A stretch of 64,000 nucleotides of DNA from Gracilimonas sediminicola. GTDB lineage: Bacteria > Bacteroidota > Rhodothermia > Balneolales > Balneolaceae. Below, piece by piece: positions 56,775 to 64,000 of this stretch. The stretch covers positions 893,309-957,308 of the forward strand of contig NZ_JANDBC010000001.1 of NCBI RefSeq assembly GCF_024320785.1, in the 5' to 3' direction. Each line of letters begins with the position of its first letter. Position 1 is the first letter of the stretch. Under the pieces are notes generated by a model that saw only the letters and a program-made list of their open reading frames with translations, had not been told where the DNA came from and ran no database searches. The position numbers were made by a program, and so were the translations under genes.

Positions 56775-56946
56775 TGATAGAATTATTTCTATGAGAAAGG
56801 ATGTACCCCGATAAGCCAAAAATCCGGTATGCACCCCAGCATCGCTAAAACTGCATTTTAAGAACACCTATATCAATGGGAAGAGCTACTCATTCGTATA
56901 GGTACAACTACCCAAATATGCTTAACGAAGTATAGAAACCGGGTTT

Positions 56947-57597
56947 TTATAACTTCGATGCGTGTTCTACCGCGTATTTAAGAAGAGCATGAGTTCCACT
57001 GAGGCCCAGTTTGTTACAAATGTTGTTGCGGTGATTCTGAATAGTTTTAATGCTAACGTTATTCTCATCGGCAATTTCCTGGCTGGTTTTCATCTCAGCC
57101 AGTTGCTTTATGATGTTTTTTTCGGTTTTTGTCAACGAATTGAGACCATCCTTATCACTTGCCGGGGCTACAAGTTTACTATTTCTCCTGATGAGAAATT
57201 CAGATATGGCGGGACTGAGGTAGTGTTTTCCACTGAGTACCGTTTGAACGCACTGAATGATTTCCGAAACCGTGTTTTCTTTGAGTACATAACCTTTCAC
57301 GCCAATATCCATGGCTTTGTTGAAAAGAGACTCATCTTTGTACATGGTCAGAAAAATGATGTCGATGGATATGCCTTCATGATACACCTGTTTAGCTACT
57401 TCAAAGCCTGTCAGCTCCGGCATTTCAATATCGAGTATGGCAATTTGAGGGCTTTGCGTGCGAATAAGATCCAAAGCCTCCTTCCCGTTTTCGGCAGTTA
57501 TAATTTCAAAATCTTCATGGCCTTCCAAAACCTGCTGAAGTCCATTCCTCATCAGAGGATGGTCATCAGCTATCAACGTTTTTACGACATTGCCCAT
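56947..57597 (-). CDS. NarL/LuxR-type response regulator
   Basis: 216 residues. Receiver domain with Asp11-Asp12 and phosphoacceptor Asp56 (QIAILDIEMPELTG), and a C-terminal LuxR helix-turn-helix (LTKTEKNIIKQLAEMKTSQEI, NNVSIKTIQNHRNNICNKLGL). It overlaps the upstream kinase gene by 16 bases. It is a transcription factor and the natural partner of that kinase; target genes probably include the downstream surface-protein operon, though no binding site is visible. Confidence 0.94.
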   Translation of the reverse strand: MGNVVKTLIADDHPLMRNGLQQVLEGHEDFEIITAENGKEALDLIRTQSPQIAILDIEMPELTGFEVAKQVYHEGISIDIIFLTMYKDESLFNKAMDIGVKGYVLKENTVSEIIQCVQTVLSGKHYLSPAISEFLIRRNSKLVAPASDKDGLNSLTKTEKNIIKQLAEMKTSQEIADENNVSIKTIQNHRNNICNKLGLSGTHALLKYAVEHASKL

Positions 57598-60500
57598 TCT
57601 TTAACCGGTATAACTATTGTGATTGTAGTTCCTTCCGTCTTCCCCGAATCAATCGATAAGGTACCCCCGAGAGTTTCAACCCGTTCATTCATCCCTGACA
57701 AACCAAGCCCACCTGCATTTAATTTATCGTCAGGATCAAATCCAGCACCATTATCCCATATCATAGCTTTTAATCCGGGTTCTGCCCTTCGGATAATTAC
57801 AGATGCTTCCGAAGCTTTTGAATGTTTAAAAATATTGGTTATCCCTTCCTGAATAACTCTGTAGAAGTTGATTTCTTTGTCTTTGGATATCACCTCATCA
57901 ATATCGTCCACATGGTAACTCCATTCTATAGAAGAGGAGTCCTGAACCTGACTGCATAAATTGTTCAAAGCTTCAGTGAGTCCAAATTTCTCAAGGTGAA
58001 CCGGACGTAATCCATGAGAAATAGACCGGACGTCCTCAATAGAGGTAACCGCACTTTGCATAATTTCATCAAGCTGTTCGTCCAGTTCCGCAGGTTGATC
58101 AACAAATTTTCGAGCAAGCTCTGCCCTGTTTTTTATAACTAAAATTTGCTGGCCAAGACTATCGTGTAGTTCAGATGCAATCCGCTTTCTTTCCTGCTCC
58201 TCCGATTCAATAAGCTGTTCGGTAAAGCGCTTTTGTCGTGCATTCTGTCTTTTCAGCTGCTCTATTCTCAAATAATAGACAAGGCCACCAGCACCAGCTA
58301 CCAATAGCCCCATTAACGTATAAAACCATGTAGTTTGCCAGAAAGGTGGTACAACCGTAATGGCTAATGAAGCTCCCTCCATATTCCAAACTCCATCGCT
58401 ATTACCGGCAATCACTCTAAACGTATAATTGCCGGGCGGGATCTTTGAGTAGAGTGCTTCTCTTCGATTTCCTACCTCGATCCAATCATCATTCAAACCT
58501 TCCATTTTATACCGGAACTCCACCTTTCCAGGTTCTGAAAAGCTTATAGCTGTATATAAAATTTCCAAATATGAAGTGTTGTAGGATAGTGATATACCAG
58601 AAGAAAGCTCAACAGGCCCCTCATCTGTATTTAGCTTTTCGATATAAACCCGCGGCGACACCTCATTTTTCCTGACTAACCCGGGGTTTACCACAGCTAC
58701 GCCGGCTACGGTAGGAAAATAAATACGACCTAAAGAATCGGTAAAAGTACTTGGCTGAAATCCCCCGTTTGTTTCAGCAGAATTCATGCCATCAGCTGCT
58801 CCGTAAGAATTGGATGGTATGTGATCAATTTCACCGTCTAAAAAGCCATTCAAGTCGCTTCTCTTAACACTCGATATGCCACGATTACTGCCCATCCAAA
58901 AATTACCTTCCCCATCTTCAACTATATGAGAGATAATATTGTCGTACAAACCATCCTCTTCAGTAATATTTAAAACCTTATTACCGTCCACCCTGTAAAG
59001 TCCATTCCCATATGTTCCTACCCAGATGTAGCCATTGCCATCTTCAAAAATTGCGCGAACCGGTGGTTGTTTTTCTTGAAAAGAGCCCGGTTCATTACTC
59101 AATAATTCAATTTTTTTCATTTCCCCGCCATCGATTCTGTTTAAGCCGGCCCTTGTACCAATCCACATTCTTCCACGGCTATCTTCAAATATCGTTCGGA
59201 CACTATTGTAGTAAAGCCCGTCTTCTCTTGTCAGATTCTTAAAATAATCTCCCTTGTAAACAAAAACCCCATCATCAGTGAGCACCCAAATTTGACCCTT
59301 TGTATCTTCTGATATTCCAAAAACTCTACCTGCAGTGAATCCATCTTCATCACCAAAAGTTATAGCCGGTCCTTCCAAAGTCGGGAGATAACGTAAATCA
59401 TTTGAACCAATCCAAATTCTTTCTTTTGTATCCTGATATACTGCCCAGTTACATTTTCCTTCGAATATTTCGTTTAAATTTGGATAGGTAGCTTTGAGTC
59501 CGTCCCAATAGTAAATACCCCCGCAATTAGTTGCAAAAAGAGCTTTTCCATCGTTTAATTGAGCCAGAGAAAGCATTTTCTCATTATTTAAGCCCTGATC
59601 TATGTCGATCATATGAATTGGAGTTGACCGGAGTTTAAATAATCCATCTCCGTCTGTCCCAAACCAATAATTCCCTTCGTTATCCTTTAAAACACTCCGA
59701 TAAATAACATTCAGCTGCCCGGGAATCGGAGTCATTTGCCTGAATTTATCTTCTTCCCAAATAAGGATGTCGCCGGGGAAATTAATGATGAGTTTCTCTT
59801 CATCAAATCTCTCAAACCGAACAAAATTATTGTTGCTTGCCCCGTTTTCTGTATTAAATACCTGACGGGAATTTCCATTTTGAATGAGTACCCCATTATC
59901 AACCGTTCCGATGAACAGCTGGCCTGAGTGTTTTGGGTATTCAATAACTTCTATATATCCAAGATGGGCATTCTTTTCCTCATTCTCGTAATCCTCTATC
60001 TGAATAACGCTGTCGCCTGCCGTCTTCACAATTTTATACTCGTATGCAAGCCAAATACCTAAACTATCATTCTTGATTACTTCGGCTAAATCGGAATCAA
60101 CAATTAGTTCTTTCTTTTCAAATTCAGTTCCTGTAAAACGATAGGTATCTCCATACGCAGTCGCCCAGAGCACTCCCCTCTCATCTTCGTTTAACTCAAT
60201 CCGGCTGCCTCCTTGCTTTCCAAAATCATACGTTTCTATCTTGCCGCCTATATACCGCTGTACATACCCCAAATCACCTTCCAGAAATAACCAAATCCCC
60301 CCCTTCCGGTCTTCAAATAATTCGAGAATACGCTCAGTCGCCAATCCTTTTAAGTTAGACTTATTGAATACCGTAAATGAATTGCCATCAAAACGCACCA
60401 ATCCCCCATAGGTAGCCATCCATAGGTAACCATCTTTAGTTTGAATGATATCATTTACTGAACTTTGAGGAAGGCCTTCGTTAAGTCCAAATTGGGTAAC

Positions 60501-60599
60501 AACATAATTGGGTGACTCTGCACTTTGGGAGAGTGCCTGAGACCCCATTACTAAAAAAATTACTATCGATAAGAAACCAGTTGCTGCTATGCCCTTCAT
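57582..60599 (-). CDS. Two-component sensor kinase with extracytoplasmic propeller
   Basis: 1005 residues from ATG 60599 (signal MKGIAATGFLSIVIFLVMG). Residues about 25-690 are Reg_prop beta-propeller repeats (GYLWMATYGGLVRFDGNSF and a dozen WIGT-like copies), followed by a Y_Y_Y domain (to about 745), one membrane helix (WFYTLMGLLVAGAGGLVYYL), then HisKA_3 with His812 in ASELHDSLGQQ and the HATPase G-box GLGLSGMNERVETLGG. This layout is a NarX-class kinase with a large outside sensor, differing from classical HTCS proteins in which kinase and regulator are fused. It probably senses a polysaccharide or envelope ligand, an inference from the propeller. Confidence 0.93.
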   Translation of the reverse strand: MKGIAATGFLSIVIFLVMGSQALSQSAESPNYVVTQFGLNEGLPQSSVNDIIQTKDGYLWMATYGGLVRFDGNSFTVFNKSNLKGLATERILELFEDRKGGIWLFLEGDLGYVQRYIGGKIETYDFGKQGGSRIELNEDERGVLWATAYGDTYRFTGTEFEKKELIVDSDLAEVIKNDSLGIWLAYEYKIVKTAGDSVIQIEDYENEEKNAHLGYIEVIEYPKHSGQLFIGTVDNGVLIQNGNSRQVFNTENGASNNNFVRFERFDEEKLIINFPGDILIWEEDKFRQMTPIPGQLNVIYRSVLKDNEGNYWFGTDGDGLFKLRSTPIHMIDIDQGLNNEKMLSLAQLNDGKALFATNCGGIYYWDGLKATYPNLNEIFEGKCNWAVYQDTKERIWIGSNDLRYLPTLEGPAITFGDEDGFTAGRVFGISEDTKGQIWVLTDDGVFVYKGDYFKNLTREDGLYYNSVRTIFEDSRGRMWIGTRAGLNRIDGGEMKKIELLSNEPGSFQEKQPPVRAIFEDGNGYIWVGTYGNGLYRVDGNKVLNITEEDGLYDNIISHIVEDGEGNFWMGSNRGISSVKRSDLNGFLDGEIDHIPSNSYGAADGMNSAETNGGFQPSTFTDSLGRIYFPTVAGVAVVNPGLVRKNEVSPRVYIEKLNTDEGPVELSSGISLSYNTSYLEILYTAISFSEPGKVEFRYKMEGLNDDWIEVGNRREALYSKIPPGNYTFRVIAGNSDGVWNMEGASLAITVVPPFWQTTWFYTLMGLLVAGAGGLVYYLRIEQLKRQNARQKRFTEQLIESEEQERKRIASELHDSLGQQILVIKNRAELARKFVDQPAELDEQLDEIMQSAVTSIEDVRSISHGLRPVHLEKFGLTEALNNLCSQVQDSSSIEWSYHVDDIDEVISKDKEINFYRVIQEGITNIFKHSKASEASVIIRRAEPGLKAMIWDNGAGFDPDDKLNAGGLGLSGMNERVETLGGTLSIDSGKTEGTTITIVIPVKEWAMS

Positions 60600-60730
60600 A
60601 CAATAAAATGATATTGTCGAAAATACACAGCTGTTGATGATTAACAAACATAAACCCTTATCATTGGCAAAATTTAATCCCCCTCAGTTTCACTATTAAC
60701 CGATTTTTGATTTGTCGGGTAGCTTAAACA

Positions 60731-61993
60731 CTATTCCACCACATCTTCATCATAACTCTTCATGGCTTGAAGGAAGCAAAAGGTGGCCAACACCCCACAT
60801 ACCGTAAATACCAACAGCAGTGCTTTCGAAGGTCCATAAACACCGGTAAAAATATGATCGATCATCCATCCGGTTACGGGAGGACCAATTCCAAAACCTA
60901 CGATGCTCACGACAAACAAATAGACCGCGCTGGCCATCCCACGCATGTCGGATTTCACGAAATATTGGATGAGCGCAGCGGCCACACCGTTGTAGGAAGA
61001 GGATATGACATTGGCAAATCCCACCAACAAGAATGCCACCAAAGCCGACTCGGCCATCAACCCGAAATAATAGAATGGGAGTCCACCCAGGGCTGCTACT
61101 ATTCCCATCACAAAACGCTTTTCAGCTCCCCATTTTTTCGCAAAGTAATCGGCCAGCCAGCCGGATGCATTTACACTAACCCCGGTTGCAAACATAAACC
61201 AGCCGTATTGAGAAATTAGTGAAGGCATTTCAAAAGTATCATTAAGCACAGTCCCGATAAAAGCGAGAATGGTGTATCCGCTGAGTGCCAGAAGGGAAAA
61301 TCCCGCCAGATGATAACGCACCGTTTTCTTTTGGAGAATGAATTTCAGCACGCTGAAGAATTGCAAGGCCGAACGCTCACTTTTGCCTGATTTACGTTTC
61401 GGCTCACGAATCAACAAAAAGCCAATGACTACTAAAACCAGTCCCGGCCAGCCTACAGTTTTCATGGCTACCCGCCAGTCGTAGAGTTCAGCAACAGAAC
61501 CGCCAATCAGGAATGAAAGTCCTACCCCTACAAATATCCCGGATGCATATAATGAGAATACCCGTGCCCTTTTTTCGGGCGGGAAGTAATCGGCCAGCAA
61601 CGAATATACGGCCGGACTTAATGCCGACTGACTCACCCCTACAAAAAACCGGGCCGTAACCAGAAACAGGAACGAGCTGGCAAATCCGCTGGCCACCGTC
61701 ATCAGGCTCCAAATTAATAAACCTGTCAGAATGATTCGCTTACGGGAAAACTGATCAGCAAACCACCCCATGAATATTCCGCAGATGGCATAAATCAGGG
61801 AAAAAGCCGGTCCGTACAACACCCCGATTTGCGTGTTGCTGAAGCCAAGGTCATCACGGATGGCCGTTCCCAACACGGCCACAATCTGCCGGTCCACAAA
61901 GCTGGAGATATAGATAAGGGATAGTAACCCCAACACCAGCCAGGCATAGAATTTGGGAGATTTAGCTTCGAGCGTTTCATATATGAATTTCAT
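60731..61993 (-). CDS. MFS transporter
   Basis: 420 residues from ATG 61993 (MKFIYETLEAKSPKFYAW); the earlier in-frame start adds an unsupported octapeptide. Twelve helices are evident. The loop 2-3 motif is GWFADQFSRKRIILTG and the helix-4 segment TARFFVGVSQSALSPAVYSLLADYFPPEKRARVFSLY is characteristic of the organic-anion/spinster branch of MFS. Substrate is unknown; carboxylate-type anions are typical. It has its own promoter region and its 5' end is marked by a GAACANN heptad array. Confidence 0.9.
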   Translation of the reverse strand: MKFIYETLEAKSPKFYAWLVLGLLSLIYISSFVDRQIVAVLGTAIRDDLGFSNTQIGVLYGPAFSLIYAICGIFMGWFADQFSRKRIILTGLLIWSLMTVASGFASSFLFLVTARFFVGVSQSALSPAVYSLLADYFPPEKRARVFSLYASGIFVGVGLSFLIGGSVAELYDWRVAMKTVGWPGLVLVVIGFLLIREPKRKSGKSERSALQFFSVLKFILQKKTVRYHLAGFSLLALSGYTILAFIGTVLNDTFEMPSLISQYGWFMFATGVSVNASGWLADYFAKKWGAEKRFVMGIVAALGGLPFYYFGLMAESALVAFLLVGFANVISSSYNGVAAALIQYFVKSDMRGMASAVYLFVVSIVGFGIGPPVTGWMIDHIFTGVYGPSKALLLVFTVCGVLATFCFLQAMKSYDEDVVE

Positions 61994-62005
61994 GGCCCCA
62001 AAGAT

Positions 62006-62040
62006 AACACCCAACAAGGAACATTCAACATTGAGCGTTT
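62006..62040. repeat. Heptad repeat (AACANNN) upstream of the MFS gene
   Basis: Five 7-base units (AACACCC, AACAAGG, AACATTC, AACATTG, AGCGTTT) start 12 bases before the MFS start codon on the other strand. The core AACAAGGAACA is shared with arrays at 30923-30958, 31356-31390 and 35932-35966. Confidence 0.75.
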
Positions 62041-62541
62041 AACCGTTAATTCATCATGGTAATCTCTTTAACCTGTAAATCAGGGTTCAAGTCTCTTCTT
62101 TATAGAACACGGATGAGTGGATAGGGCTGACGTTCGCTGATAAAATCCAATCATGGTAATCCTAAAATCCCACAAATCAAGGTTCAACAACTGTGTTATG
62201 AACCTTGATTTGAAGGATGACGGGATTTACTTGATGAGCAACGATTGCCGACACAACCAATTCTTCTTTAACATCGAGGCTATTTCAGATTCCGGCTCAG
62301 GGCCGGAATGATGACAATGGTGTTAATGAATGAAGAAAGGCCGATATCCTAAACATAGTCCGCGAATATCATCCCTACCTGTTTCATCCGCGTTCTATTC
62401 CTCACCTTGTTAATGGCAAACACTCCTTCTTACCTGCCTATGTCAATCAAAAAAACTTTCAATAAAACTATCACATAAAGGGTGCAGAATGTTTATTTTT
62501 AAGGTTCACAAAATTTTGATTTAACCCTCTACTCAATCACA
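62041..62541. other. 500-base non-coding stretch with two hairpins
   Basis: No credible gene is present. A perfect 14-base inverted repeat with a 12-base loop occupies 62173-62212 (arm CAAATCAAGGTTCA), and a second short hairpin with arms ATTCCGGC and GCCGGAAT lies at 62289-62309. A short segment reading TCATGGTAATC occurs twice, at about 62053 and 62152, as an imperfect direct repeat. The last 100 bases should carry the asd promoter; the region reads like degenerate repeat debris. Confidence 0.6.
62173..62212. repeat. Perfect 14-bp inverted repeat in the pre-asd gap
   Basis: CAAATCAAGGTTCA (62173-62186) and TGAACCTTGATTTG (62199-62212) are exact reverse complements with a 12-base loop. There is no T tract on either side, so it is not a simple terminator, and the nearest genes are more than 180 bases away on both sides. 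Confidence 0.75.
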
Positions 62542-63594
62542 ATGATGAAAGTTGGAATTCTGGGCGCTACAGGCGCTGTTGGCCAAAAATTTATTCGCTT
62601 GCTTCAGGGGCACCCCTGGTTCGAAATCGAGGCACTGGGTGCTTCGGAACGTTCGGCCGGAAAGAAGTATAAAGATGCTGCCAACTGGATTGAAGATGTG
62701 GTATTGCCCGAGCACATCAAAGACACCATCGTCAAAAATTGTGAACCCGGCGAATTTAGTAACGTGGATTTTGTGTTTTCCGGGCTGGATTCATCCGTTG
62801 CCGGTGATATCGAAAAAGCTTTTGCAGAAGCCGGGATTCCGGTCATTTCTAATGCAAAAAACTACCGGCAGGACCCAACGGTTCCGCTGCTGATACCGGA
62901 AATCAACCCGGATCATACCGACCTTATTAAAACCCAGTCGTTTAGTAAAGATGGGAAGGGCTGGATTGTGACCAACCCGAATTGTGTGGCCGTGCCGTTA
63001 TCGCTGGCGCTAAAACCATTGTTTGATTCATTTGGAATTGAAGCTCTTATCCTTACCACCATGCAGGCGGTTTCAGGAGCCGGGTATCCCGGTGTAGCCA
63101 GCCTGGATATTCTTGGTAACGTGGTTCCTTTTATTTCCGGAGAAGAGCCTAAGGTTGGACCTGAAACACGAAAATTATTAAGCACACTGAACGAAGACTC
63201 CCTATCACTTCCGGATTTTGACGTACAGGCTACTGCAACCCGTGTCCCGTCCATCAACGGACATATGATTTCAGCTACCGTGAAGCTGGAAAATCCTCCG
63301 GCTGATTTGGAGGAGCTGAAAAAAGCCTACCAAAACTACCGGAATCCTGTTGCCGAATTGGGTCTGCCTTTCTCACCGAAAGCACTCTACAACCTTCACG
63401 ACAATGAGTATTACCCACAACCCCGCCTCCATGCAGATTGGGAGAATGGGATGCAGCTGCATTTAGGGCGATTGAGAAAGGCCGATGTATTTGATGTCAG
63501 CTTTGTGGCTATGGCTCACAACACCATTCGTGGTGCGGCCGGCGGTGCCATTTTAAATGCGGAATTGCTAACCAAAAAAGGATATTTAAAATAA
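62542..63594 (+). CDS. asd: Aspartate-semialdehyde dehydrogenase
   Basis: 350 residues (or 349 if the second ATG is used). The NADP-binding motif MKVGILGATGAVGQKFIRLL is at the N-terminus and the active-site Cys148 is in VTNPNCVAVPLSLAL. The sequence, including QAVSGAGYPGVASLDILGNVVPF and RVPSINGHM, belongs to the archaeal/fungal-type Asd branch rather than that of E. coli. It reduces aspartyl phosphate to the semialdehyde, feeding lysine, threonine, methionine and diaminopimelate. Strength of assignment is high; no related amino-acid gene is adjacent. Confidence 0.96.
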   Translation: MMKVGILGATGAVGQKFIRLLQGHPWFEIEALGASERSAGKKYKDAANWIEDVVLPEHIKDTIVKNCEPGEFSNVDFVFSGLDSSVAGDIEKAFAEAGIPVISNAKNYRQDPTVPLLIPEINPDHTDLIKTQSFSKDGKGWIVTNPNCVAVPLSLALKPLFDSFGIEALILTTMQAVSGAGYPGVASLDILGNVVPFISGEEPKVGPETRKLLSTLNEDSLSLPDFDVQATATRVPSINGHMISATVKLENPPADLEELKKAYQNYRNPVAELGLPFSPKALYNLHDNEYYPQPRLHADWENGMQLHLGRLRKADVFDVSFVAMAHNTIRGAAGGAILNAELLTKKGYLK

Positions 63595-63595
63595 A

Positions 63596-63667
63596 TCTCA
63601 AGCTCCAAATCCCAATTTACAATTAATTGATCATTGGATTTGGTACTTGGTACTTGGTGCTTGGAAT
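63596..63667. repeat. Imperfect hairpin with TTGGTAC heptads between convergent genes
   Basis: Four 7-base units (TTGGTAC twice, TTGGTGC, TTGGAAT) lie at 63640-63667. A partly complementary segment (CAAGCTCCAAATCC) follows the asd stop at about 63598-63611, giving an imperfect hairpin that could end both flanking genes. Confidence 0.6.
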
Positions 63668-64000
63668 TTATTCCCCTTCCATATCCCCGAGGCGTTTCTG
63701 CGACATATACAGGTTTATTTTGGTGGAAAACCGGATCGCTTCGTTCTTGTCGTTTCGTTTGATATTCAATTTAATCTTTCCCTGCTCGCTGCCCGGCAAT
63801 GGTTCAAAAAACGCCCATTGGTTGGCTTCGATAATTAATTTGCCTCCGGTAAAAAACAGGAGTCCTTTCTTATACTGTATCTTTTTGATGTGGTCGAGCT
63901 GTATGGAAAACTTGCTCAGGTTACTCAATCCGTTCCCCATCATATCATACACTTTGTACTCAAATAGCAGCTCTCCATCCAGGAAGCTCAGAATTCCCTT
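63668..64000 (-). CDS. Unrecognised protein, N-terminus beyond the right edge
   Basis: The frame is open from base 64000 to a TAA at 63668, giving the last 110 residues; the start lies outside. A GTG at 63952 could be mistaken for a start, but the frame continues upstream as FLDGELLFEYKVYDMMG. The segment is beta-rich (FSIQLDHIKKIQYKKGLLFFTGGKLIIEA), rather like a PH- or GRAM-type small domain, with a basic end. I do not recognise a family. It converges with asd. Confidence 0.7.
   Translation of the reverse strand, partial: KGILSFLDGELLFEYKVYDMMGNGLSNLSKFSIQLDHIKKIQYKKGLLFFTGGKLIIEANQWAFFEPLPGSEQGKIKLNIKRNDKNEAIRFSTKINLYMSQKRLGDMEGE

Noticed and set aside
56962-57852. Open frame of 296 codons on the plus strand
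   Set aside because: It is antisense to the NarL-type regulator and kinase; both of those have complete conserved motifs, while the plus frame has none.

Overview
The window looks like a chromosome segment from a marine Balneolota (Balneolaceae, Gracilimonas/Balneola-like) or a close relative in the wider Bacteroidota/Rhodothermota group. This is inferred, not proven. The signs are a very long secreted protein ending in a Por/T9SS-type sorting domain, many lipoproteins with Bacteroidota-style lipoboxes, few Shine-Dalgarno sequences, a Gly/Ser-poor AT-leaning codon usage, and family choices such as a FadN-type beta-oxidation enzyme, an archaeal-type Asd and a split PntAA/PntAB/PntB transhydrogenase. 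There is no rRNA, tRNA, CRISPR array, prophage or transposase that I can see. About 55 protein genes are supported, including three very short ones (51, 39 and 29 aa).

Layout. 1-1363: FeS-type (6-4) photolyase, cut by the left edge. 1437-6166: SLOG-fold protein, a BlaI/BlaR1-like pair with a probable operator, a PspC peptide, an oxidoreductase-like protein, and a small secreted protein behind six 11-bp repeats that resemble a Pho box, followed by a 51-aa gene. 6202-12906 (minus): fatty-acid beta-oxidation operon (acyl-CoA ligase, FadN, thiolase, dienoyl-CoA-reductase-like SDR), with an S23/IVP four-helix-bundle gene inserted between FadN and thiolase. 13022-18775 (plus): thioesterase, small-molecule kinase plus IMPase-like phosphatase, sodium symporter with a 39-aa partner, and two DUF1801/OmdA paralogues. 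18779-34524 (mostly minus): sterol-desaturase-like enzyme, large metalloprotease lipoprotein, hydrolase-RluB-ScpB, an aspartoacylase-like enzyme with a GCS2-CBS fusion, PriA, a second S23 gene, ComM, DUF4342 protein and TrxB. 34816-43912 (mostly plus): transhydrogenase operon, FKBP lipoprotein, KatG, M1 aminopeptidase. 43965-48704 (minus): CreD cluster with its own winged-helix regulator, and a Rieske-GltB-like fusion. 49061-60599 (minus): a 2447-aa secreted repeat protein, a receiver-only protein 10 bases upstream of it, and a NarL-type regulator with a propeller-type hybrid-looking sensor kinase. 60731-64000: MFS transporter, 500-base non-coding stretch, asd, and a partial unknown gene.

Two things stand out beyond ordinary gene content. 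First, many intergenic gaps carry short degenerate tandem repeats with a 7-base period. Each locus has its own core word (TGAGNNN, GAACANN, TTCGTTA, ATGAAAA, TTGGTAC, TGACNNN), many are arranged as inverted pairs, and two of the inverted pairs bracket the two S23/IVP four-helix-bundle genes exactly. Second, PriA lacks two of the four cysteines of its second zinc site. The Pho-box-like array and the coupling of a receiver-only protein to a giant surface protein are also worth following. I found no complete, clearly new defence or biosynthetic system.
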